A stretch of 64,000 nucleotides of DNA from Lachnospiraceae bacterium. GTDB taxonomy: Bacteria; Bacillota; Clostridia; Lachnospirales; Lachnospiraceae. The stretch spans positions 1 to 64,000 of the forward strand of contig CAJTFX010000021.1 of the NCBI GenBank assembly GCA_910575555.1, given 5' to 3'. The notes below the pieces were generated by a model. It was not told the DNA's origin and ran no database searches. It was given only the letters and a program-made list of their open reading frames with translations. Positions 42,995 to 51,000 of this stretch are shown here, piece by piece (within the stretch, counting starts at the first letter, position 1; each line of letters opens with the position of its first letter). Both the position numbers and the translations under genes were made by a program.

Positions 42995-44830
42995 TTACGC
43001 ACTCCTTTCCTTATTCTTGTCCTGTCCTTTGGACATAGAGGGATACCCGCAGGGTGTTTCCTTGTTCTTTTCCTGTCCTTTGGACATAGAGGGATACTGG
43101 TAGGGTGTTTCCTTGTTTTTGTCCTGCTCTTTGGACATAGTGGAAAGTCTAGAAGGTGTTTCTTCTGGATGTTTTTTTGTTTTCTGTTCTCCAACCTTTT
43201 GGTTTACTTCCCGCATAATACGGTACTGATTCATATAGTAAAACTCAACTTCCAGCCTTTTATTTTCAAATACTGTAATTGTTTTCACCATGCTACAAAG
43301 CGTATGGCGGTCTATCTCTTTCAGCTCCGAACTCTCCTGCATTGTCTTTAACCGCGCTGCCGATATAACGCCGTTCTTAAACAGTTCCTTAATCATGCCC
43401 TCCTGCTTTTTTTGCGCCTCTTCAAATTCCAAAGCCTTCCGTTTGAAATCCCCATGCAGCCTTTCAAATTCTTCTTTCGTAATAATTCCCTGTTGCAAAT
43501 CCTCATACAGACCGGAGCAAAGGAAATAATATTTATCCTGTTCCCCTTTCAGCCTTGCAATCTCTGTGTCATAACGGACGATGGACTCAAAATTGGTCTC
43601 CATTTCCAAAGCCTTCTCAAACATCTGCTTTTCTTCTAAGAAACAGTTCGCATAATGCCTGATCATTTCTGCAATAATTTCCTTTAACTGTTCTTCCGGG
43701 GTGCTGTGTCTGCTGCAACCGTCTCCCCTGTTCTTTGTGGAACAGATATAATAGACTTTGTGAGTATCTTTATAACGGTTTATACGCCTAATCATTTGCT
43801 CCCCGCAATCCCCACAGAATAAAATCCCCGTAAATAGACTGTTTTCCTCCGTTACCGTACTTACTCTGCCATCTGCTTTCAATAAGTTCTGGACAATCTG
43901 GAACTGATCCGCCGATATAATCGCCTCGTGGGTATTCTCTACCTTTATCCATTCTTCCTGCGGTTTATCCACACTTTTTTTCAGCTTATAATTGATTTTC
44001 TCCCTTTTGCCCTGTACCATATGCCCTAAATAGGTTTCGTTTGTGAGTATCCGTTTTACAGTGGAGCTGCTCCATCTCGATTTTACCGCACCGGAAAATC
44101 CGCCTTTATAATTCGCTCCGGTAGATTTTTTATATTCTTTTGGGGAAAGAATACCCAACCCATTCAGCTTCCCCGCAATCGCAGAGACAGCCATTCCTTC
44201 CATTTTCCATGCAAATATCTTCCTGACAATATCCGCTGCATATTCGTCCGGTACAAGGCAGTTCTTATTATCTTCCGCTTTCTTGTATCCGTATAGGGCA
44301 AATGGAGCAATACATTCCCCATTCTTCCTTTTCACCTCAAACTGGCTTTTTACTTTGGTAGAAATATCCCTGCAATAAGAATCATTGATAAAATTCTTGA
44401 CTGGAAGAACGATGCCGCTTTCCGATACGTCTGCCTGAAAGCTGTCATAATGGTCTGTAAGCGCAATAAAACGCACGGAAAGAGCCGGGAAGATTTTTTG
44501 GATATACCTCCCGGATTCAATATAATCACGTCCAAAGCGGGAAAGATCCTTCACAATAACACAATTTACCTTTCCTGCTTCAATATCGCTTATCATCCTC
44601 TTAAACTCTGGTCTGTCGAAATTACTGCCCGAAAATCCATCGTCAACATAGATATCATAAAGTTCTATATCCTGCTGCTCATGGATGAAGGCTCTGATCA
44701 GCTCCCTCTGATTTCCGATGCTATTGCTCTCAGATTTCAGATTGCCCTCTCTGTCTGTCACATCCCCGACATCACTATCGTCCCTTGAAAGACGGAGGTA
44801 CATAGCTGCTAGAAATTGTTTCCTATTCAT
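42995..44830 (-). CDS. Large serine recombinase 3
   Basis: The 611-residue recombinase has the catalytic serine in AMYLRLSRDD, then DDGFSGSNFDRPEFKRM, CVIVKDLSRFGRDYIESGRY, a zinc ribbon (LFCGDCGEQM with a later CSTKNRGDGCSRH) and a coiled coil. Its last 55 residues consist of three 17-residue units of the ETPxxYPSMSKGQDKNK type, which is unusual for the family. It is the first gene of the three-recombinase operon and has a strong AGGAG site. The next upstream gene is 120 bp away. Confidence 0.93.
   Translation of the reverse strand: MNRKQFLAAMYLRLSRDDSDVGDVTDREGNLKSESNSIGNQRELIRAFIHEQQDIELYDIYVDDGFSGSNFDRPEFKRMISDIEAGKVNCVIVKDLSRFGRDYIESGRYIQKIFPALSVRFIALTDHYDSFQADVSESGIVLPVKNFINDSYCRDISTKVKSQFEVKRKNGECIAPFALYGYKKAEDNKNCLVPDEYAADIVRKIFAWKMEGMAVSAIAGKLNGLGILSPKEYKKSTGANYKGGFSGAVKSRWSSSTVKRILTNETYLGHMVQGKREKINYKLKKSVDKPQEEWIKVENTHEAIISADQFQIVQNLLKADGRVSTVTEENSLFTGILFCGDCGEQMIRRINRYKDTHKVYYICSTKNRGDGCSRHSTPEEQLKEIIAEMIRHYANCFLEEKQMFEKALEMETNFESIVRYDTEIARLKGEQDKYYFLCSGLYEDLQQGIITKEEFERLHGDFKRKALEFEEAQKKQEGMIKELFKNGVISAARLKTMQESSELKEIDRHTLCSMVKTITVFENKRLEVEFYYMNQYRIMREVNQKVGEQKTKKHPEETPSRLSTMSKEQDKNKETPYQYPSMSKGQEKNKETPCGYPSMSKGQDKNKERSA
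43010..43162 (-). repeat. Three 51-bp tandem repeats at the 3' end of recombinase 3
   Basis: Units at 43010-43060, 43061-43111 and 43112-43162 each encode one 17-residue repeat. The core GAAACACCCTGCGGGTATCC contains a small palindrome (ACCC-TGC-GGGT). Single related copies lie at about 41268-41310 (end of recombinase 2) and 45730-45800 (end of the resolvase-like gene), and in the opposite orientation at 46239-46300 in a noncoding stretch. Confidence 0.75.
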
Positions 44831-44950
44831 TCTATCACTCCTGACTTACGATTATTCAGCTAATATCAACCATAAATCAAAAGCAACCACTGATTTGTCC
44901 TGATTTAAGATTAACATAACTTTATGATTCTTTCAAGGCTTATCATAGAT

Positions 44951-45235
44951 TCAGATATGAATTTCTGCCAAATGCCTCAAATATTCTTCCATCTTATCAT
45001 CTATGGTTGGTCCCTCCTTTTGAAACCGGACCTTTACCACATAATCTCCAATCCGGTGAACAAAAAGGTTATTCGTCTGTTTTGCAAAAAGCGCCAGTTT
45101 TTTTTCAACCGGAAGTTTTGTATCAATCTTAATATCCCTGATGTCTGTCAAGGTATTGATATCCACTGTCTGAACATCCACCATTTCCATTGCATCCAGT
45201 TCTTCATCCGTTATATCAAGCATTGCAATCCCCAT
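44951..45235 (-). CDS. Small mobile-element protein, DUF6870-like
   Basis: The 94-residue acidic protein reads MVDVQTVDINTLTDIRDIKI, then DTKLPVEKKLALFAKQTNN, and ends GDYVVKVRFQKEGPTIDDKMEEYLRH. Small proteins with the pattern DxRDIKID-LP followed by a GDxVVKV segment are common on integrative elements of Lachnospiraceae; I recall the label DUF6870 but cannot verify it. There is no membrane segment. It lies between the recombinase operon and mazF on the same strand. Function is unknown. Confidence 0.7.
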   Translation of the reverse strand: MGIAMLDITDEELDAMEMVDVQTVDINTLTDIRDIKIDTKLPVEKKLALFAKQTNNLFVHRIGDYVVKVRFQKEGPTIDDKMEEYLRHLAEIHI

Positions 45236-45355
45236 CCTGCACCATTCCTTACTATATTTATTCTTCTATCAGATTGTCCTATGACATACAGCCTCTGTAT
45301 GTAAAAAGCCGAACATCTGCCCGGCTCTCAAAAGATACATTATTATTTCAATCCT

Positions 45356-45721
45356 TTAATTATATCTGTCAAACACTCCTACCTGCACCTGTACGCCCTC
45401 CGTGATCCTGCCAAGTGTTTCTTCATCAACCTTTCCCATATGGGCTACAATGCGGTCAAAGTTTAGTGCCGTTACCTGTTCGCATAATGCGATGCTGTGC
45501 TGATCCAATCCCTTCGTCTTATACGCTGATATGAATACATGGGTAGGCAGGCTTCTTTTCTTGTAAATCTTGGTGGACAGCGGAACAACCGTAATGACAG
45601 TGCTGTGCCTGTTTGCCATGTTGTTACTGACTACCACCACTGGGCGCATATCGCCCTGCATACTTCCCTGATACTGTACGCCTAAGTCAACATACAGAAT
45701 GTCGCCTCTCTTTATCTTCAT
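45356..45721 (-). CDS. mazF: MazF/PemK-family mRNA interferase toxin
   Basis: The 121-residue protein is a typical MazF: RGDILYVDLGVQYQGSMQGD, MRPVVVVSNNMANRHSTVIT, VVPLSTK, LPTHVFI, SIALCEQVTALNFDRI and a C-terminal LGRITEGVQVQVGV. MazF toxins cut mRNA at short sequences. No MazE-type antitoxin gene is adjacent. Its ATG shares one base with the stop codon of the upstream resolvase-fold gene (TGATG), so the two proteins are made together. Confidence 0.92.
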   Translation of the reverse strand: MKIKRGDILYVDLGVQYQGSMQGDMRPVVVVSNNMANRHSTVITVVPLSTKIYKKRSLPTHVFISAYKTKGLDQHSIALCEQVTALNFDRIVAHMGKVDEETLGRITEGVQVQVGVFDRYN

Positions 45722-46200
45722 CAGCAGCCCTTACCTCCGCCCCATATTGATCTTTCCTTATTATTATCCTGCTTTGGAGACATAAATGAATATCTGGCGG
45801 ATGTCCCCTTATCCGTGGAAGGCTCTTTTACCTCATATATATGGTATTGCATGGTTGAGAGTTCAAAAAAACTAACACCGATATTTGTAGCATCATGCAT
45901 AAACTCGTCCAGATCAGACTTATCCGTTGTTATATCTGTCAGCCTTTCCACAACCACCGTATCATATTGTCCGCTGATCAGGCGTGTAATCAGCATATTC
46001 ACCGCATCCCTGTCAATGTCACGGTTCGGTCCCTTGTTGACAATCGTTTCATTCATCAGTGCTATACCTGCCACACTGCACTTCTGACGGTTCTCCTGAA
46101 TAATCTTACGGAGATTACTTTCTGACTTATTAGAGTTCATAAACATGATTGCCGGATGCATAAGTACACCAACAATAACACTTTTCACATTACTGCACAT
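45721..46200 (-). CDS. Resolvase-fold protein coupled to mazF, probably catalytically inactive
   Basis: The protein of about 159 residues resembles a serine-recombinase catalytic domain in the order of its parts: NRQKCSVAGIALMNETIVNK, RDAVNMLITRLISGQYDTVV, VERLTDITTDKSDLDEFMHD and IGVSFFELS. The N-terminal YxRxS serine motif is absent (SVIVGVLMHPAIM occupies the place), and no DNA-binding or zinc domain follows. Its end (SARYSFMSPKQDNNKERS) carries the repeat found at the recombinase 3' ends. The frame opens with a GTG, but the ATG at 46200 is better placed. It could be an antitoxin, a recombination accessory factor or a decayed recombinase. Confidence 0.65.
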   Translation of the reverse strand: MCSNVKSVIVGVLMHPAIMFMNSNKSESNLRKIIQENRQKCSVAGIALMNETIVNKGPNRDIDRDAVNMLITRLISGQYDTVVVERLTDITTDKSDLDEFMHDATNIGVSFFELSTMQYHIYEVKEPSTDKGTSARYSFMSPKQDNNKERSIWGGGKGC

Positions 46201-46933
46201 GATAATCACCTACTCTTTCTCATATCTTTATTGACTGAAACACCCTACGGGTATCCCTACATGCGCATTAAACAGCGCAATCATAATGAAACAAAAGAGA
46301 AGTTTTTGCCGGCATTATCCTCTCATACAGAAAGGCCTTATCTTTCCGTTATCTAATAACTGTAAGACTTGCCTGTATCAGAGGATAACGTGGCGTTTCC
46401 GCCACATTACCTCTCTGTTTCATCTGAAAATATCAGATTTCACTCTCGTTTGTCCCCGAATCGGGTAACATACACTGGGATGGCTGACATCCCACACTGC
46501 ACCTCCATCATGCCCAACCAGATGGAATCCGCAGGCAGCCACTCCCGGAAAATGCTTTTCGCTGAAATTCCGGCGCTGTTTTACCTCATTATCTCTGGCT
46601 GCCATACCAGTAGGCACAATCCTCTGCTCCATACCTTCACGGGCAACAATGCTAGCCATTGCAGGTACATCTTCGCACGAAATGGGATTCTGCCACCCCT
46701 TCATTCCAACATAAACATAAACGGATAAAAAGGCGAAAATAAAATCAGGTGTATGCGTGTCCTATTTATTTTTTCAATGTGAAAGGCTTTACTCAGCCTA
46801 TAACCATAATAAGACAAACACCCTGATTTTTTTACGTCATAGATTGGCTGACAACACGACATAATTTGGTAAATGTACAGGCGAAACAAATCTATGTACC
46901 ATCTAAAAAACAATATAAATAAGGAGATCAGAT
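46201..46933. other. 730-bp noncoding stretch with hairpins
   Basis: No convincing gene is seen. It holds an inverted copy of the 51-bp recombinase-end repeat (46239-46300), a strong hairpin at 46380-46414 (GTGGCG-TTTC-CGCCAC core) and an inverted repeat AAAATCAGGTGT/ACACCCTGATTTT (46741-46752 and 46818-46830). Open frames on the minus strand lack ribosome sites and plausible composition. Confidence 0.55.
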
Positions 46934-47854
46934 ATGAACGATTTACAGACACAGATTAAAAACTATTTGGAATACTGCAGATGCCAGAAACGACTAGACG
47001 AAAAGACCTTAAAAGCATACCGGATAGATTTGGAACAGTTCCACAAAAAAATAACAGTCGACAACATTACGGAAATCACTCTAGACACATTGGAAGATTT
47101 CATTGCAGGGCTGCACCATGACTATAAGCCTAAAACTGTAAAAAGAAAGATTGCCTCCGTAAAGGCATTATTCCACTACCTTGAATATAAAGAAATCATC
47201 GATCAGAACCCTTTCCATAAGATACATGTAAAATTTCGCGAACCTGCAATACTCCCCAAAACAATCCCCCTCCATACCGTAGAACATTTCTTATCTACTA
47301 TCTATAACCATCATGCAGAAGCAAAGACAGAATACCAGAAGAAGAACACGCTCAGGGACATTGCCGTAATTGAACTGCTCTTTGCTACCGGGATGCGGAT
47401 TTCAGAATTATGTTCCCTGAAAGTAAGCGATGTAAACCTTTACGACAGAAGTATTTTAATTTACGGAAAAGGAGCAAAAGAACGGAAAATCCAGATCGGG
47501 AACGATGACGTTATCCATGTTCTGGAAGAATACAAAGCATCTTTCTTTCCAAAAATGCAGTCCTGCGGACACTTTTTTGCAAATCTGTCCGGCAAAGTGC
47601 TTTCCGACCAATCTGTGCGCAGAATGATCAATAAATACACCTCGCTTGCAGCCATAGAGTTACATATTACCCCGCATATGTTCCGTCATACCTTCGCCAC
47701 AAGCCTGCTGGAAGCAGATGTGGATATCCGCTATATCCAGGAAATGCTTGGGCATAGCTCCATTAATATCACGGAAATCTATACCCATGTTGCAATGTCA
47801 AAACAGCGGGATATTCTGGCAACGAAGCATCCCAGAAAGGATTTCCATATCTAA
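46934..47854 (+). CDS. Tyrosine recombinase, XerC/XerD-like
   Basis: The 306-residue protein has an N-terminal SAM-like core-binding domain (about 1-95) and a catalytic domain with the R-H-x-x-R-H-Y set: ATGMRISELCSLKVSDV, HITPHMFRHTFATSLLE, LGHSSINITEIYTHV. Length and lack of a long N-terminal arm resemble XerC/D or phase-variation integrases rather than phage integrases. AAGGAG precedes the start. It faces the large protease gene and is enclosed by noncoding hairpin-rich DNA. It could invert or excise a neighbouring segment; no substrate is identified. Confidence 0.9.
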   Translation: MNDLQTQIKNYLEYCRCQKRLDEKTLKAYRIDLEQFHKKITVDNITEITLDTLEDFIAGLHHDYKPKTVKRKIASVKALFHYLEYKEIIDQNPFHKIHVKFREPAILPKTIPLHTVEHFLSTIYNHHAEAKTEYQKKNTLRDIAVIELLFATGMRISELCSLKVSDVNLYDRSILIYGKGAKERKIQIGNDDVIHVLEEYKASFFPKMQSCGHFFANLSGKVLSDQSVRRMINKYTSLAAIELHITPHMFRHTFATSLLEADVDIRYIQEMLGHSSINITEIYTHVAMSKQRDILATKHPRKDFHI

Positions 47855-47862
47855 AAATATAC

Positions 47863-47920
47863 AAAATCCCAAGCAAATGTACCATATGTACATTACCTAT
47901 GGTGTATTGCCTGGGATTTT
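47863..47920. terminator. Long imperfect stem after the tyrosine recombinase
   Basis: AAAATCCCAAGCAA and its near-complement (ending at 47920) flank an inner ATGTA/TACAT palindrome. The stem sits between two convergent genes and can serve as a bidirectional terminator. Confidence 0.55.
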
Positions 47921-48025
47921 AATTTATCTATCCCTCATAAACGCAGTAGTCAAAGAAACAAAAACTTTATGTTATTAAAATTTTCTTTTGTTATACCATG
48001 ACACTAATTCTTCATTAAAATTTAT

Positions 48026-51000
48026 CTATCTCATATAGATCTGCTCCATGATCTCTCTAAGTTTCTTCCCTTGTTTGAAATCCAGAGCCATTATCAAACA
48101 CCTCAATAGATTCACTGTTACGAATGACATATATATTCTTTGCCCCCTTTGCAGAATTTCATCCCATAGCAAGATAAAACTTTCTGTGGCAGATCTTTTC
48201 TCATCCATAGCCGCAACGTATTCCATAACCCTCAATAAATATGCCTCATCCTGCTCTTTTTGCTCTGTTTCCCACTGTTTCCAAATCCACCGCTTTATCT
48301 TAGGTATTGCTTTCAATACAAAATCAATATCCATATACTGTAAATATAAACTTATTTCTGCAACTTCTTGACAGGAACCCTCGATATTTTCTTTTTCAAA
48401 AAATATTGCCAGCCTCTCTTTTAGGGCATCCTTTTTCTCTTTTGTATAAATGCTTTTACTTCTATTTTGATTAAAATATCCATAATCCCTATTTATAGAA
48501 TTTAGATAGGAGAAAATTTCTTCCAAAGTATATTGGGAATTCCCTTTTTGGCAGCACGCTACCATCTGCTGTAAAATTTCATCTGCATAGCAACAAATCC
48601 CCTGTGCGCTTTTTCCTTCCTCCTGATAACCTATTTCCTGTCTCAGATACCCAAACAAAAGCACTACTAACTGCATGTAGATTTTCTTTTGAATGCTTTC
48701 TTCTCCTTCCTGCCATTTCTGAAAAATAGCTTCTCCTTGTCCATCTGGCATCACATCTGCTTTTCTTTTAAAATAATCTGTTTTTTCTGGAATTATCTCT
48801 CCAAAAAGATAAAACTGCTGCTCATCATGCTCTAAAATATAACGGAGAATATGCATTCTATACTCCTCTGATTTTTTTACTTCCTCAACAATCTTTTCTA
48901 TTGTATCCACCCGTAAATCAGGATGGTCAATATTTACTTCATATGACTTCATATTCTGTATATCTATATAATCCCGGACTGCATTCAGCCCTTTCATACG
49001 GAGAAGTTTATCTTTGCTGAAAAGCATTGCGCCTTCAATTCTAAAACAATTTATATTACGATTCCCAGACTCGTCCTCCCATAAAATTTGGAATCCTTGA
49101 TAAAAAACATCATCCAGCAGCCATGTTATCTCATATTCCCTGTCATCTCCTGTCCCTCTTTTTCTCTTTATGCTTTGGTTTAACCCACACTTCATAGCAT
49201 CATCAATCCATTGGTTAAAAATAAACCGTTCTATTAGATTCTGCCCTTCAAGGACAGCATACCGTCCTTGAAAGTTTTCTAAAATTGGTTTTATCCTTGG
49301 ATCTTCGCATATCTTTTCCGCATAATAGGGGGGCATATCCTCTGATGCCGACTGCACCAATGCGCCAATCCCTACCTCAAAATATCTCTCTGCTGAATTA
49401 TTCTGATTTGCCCCGATAATAATCTTAACTAGCTGTTCAAAAATAAGGTCTTCCAGCCCCTTCTCTGCCTCCATCCTCAAGCTGAGCCACTGAAACATCC
49501 ATCCATAATATGCTTTCCTATACACCCCCGATGGAATCCTGCTGAAGCCTGAAAATATGAATCCTGCCAGTTCTAAAGCATAATACTCCTTATATCGCCC
49601 TTCTTCGATCTTATCTACTGTAGAGCCGTAGGAAAAAACAGAGTAATTAAGGAAAAGCCAATTCGATACCTTGGATTTCCACGCCTCATTACGCTCGCTG
49701 CACCAAATTTCTTTTAATAAAAGCTCCAAATTTTTTTGAAGGCAACACAAAAAAGCCACTGATTCCGGCAACGCTTCTGGACGGATGAAGTCATTCATCA
49801 TTCTACGCGGGGATGCCGTAATATAAATAAGATAATTGCAAACCGTGGATAGTTCTTCTGGAAAATTTTCCAGAAAATCTCCATCCTCATCAATTTGGAA
49901 GATTAATAATTTCATATATTCAAACGGAGGCACAATATAACAATATCCCTCCTCAAACATGCGTGAAATTACTTCTATATACTTTTCATCCGTTATCGCC
50001 CTTTTATCATGCAACAACTCAATGATGTCTGTTGTATTGTAAATATAACTGTCTTCAAACTGTTCATAGCTGCTGAACCAACGGTCATCACATACCAAAA
50101 CACCCTTTCCTTCCTGTGTAAAATGCATCAAATCCAACAGTGCATCTGAATGCAGCCCGAAATTAAGCTCTTCTTTTTCATAATGTCCAAAGAAACAAAT
50201 CCTGTCTTGCTCCTGTCCTTCCCTGATGTCCGCTGTCAGTTCTTTCAAAAACGCCAATGCTGCCTTTCCGCTTTCTTCGTTTTCAACTTTTTCCTCTGTC
50301 ATACGGAACACTATATCAAATACATACAGTTCACACTTCTGTGAAATTATATTGCCTGCTTCCAATTCATACATATTCCGCAAAAATATATGATCCACCA
50401 AAATTGGCAGTTTCCCTTTATAGCTTACTAATCTTTGGACAATATCTTCGCGTATTGGTTTCCCGTATCTTTTTAAATATCGTGTTTTTAAATCTTCATT
50501 TATATCTCCACGCTGTGCCAGAGCTTCAAGCAATTCAGCGCCATTGATAGCAGCTTCCCGCATTTCATCTGGAACCATTTTTTGCCTTTCAAGCAAATCT
50601 GTTTTCAAATTTTCCTCAATCCAAAAGAAACCGTTTTCCCTTGCTGTTTCGTAAGGAACAGTATCTGCCATGTCTACCCCAGGTTTTTCCCACAAATCAG
50701 CCGTTTTCTCATCAGGTCTTGACACAAAATGCAGGTTCCGCTTTTTCCACATTTCCATTATTTCCTTTTCTTCCTGTATAACATCCGGCTGAATCTGCCT
50801 GCAATTTCTTTCCTCCAAGGCGATTAAACGATGGATATCCCCGGACAAATATATTTTATCCCAACATTGCTGCATTTTTCTCCATAATCCAAGATGTTTT
50901 AAATGGACAACCGTTGAAAAATCCAGTGCAATCGTTTTGCCCAAAGATTTTTCCAAACGGCCTCTTTCTATTCGATGCCCTCCGAAATTCACCATCAGCG

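Noticed and set aside
43010-43162. Three 51-bp tandem repeats considered as a CRISPR array
   Set aside because: The units abut without variable spacers and are translated as the recombinase tail.
39649-44830. Recombinase cluster as a prophage
   Set aside because: No capsid, tail, terminase or lysis gene is present in the window.
46420-46952. Two minus-strand frames upstream of the tyrosine recombinase
   Set aside because: No ribosome sites, odd composition, and overlap with strong hairpins.
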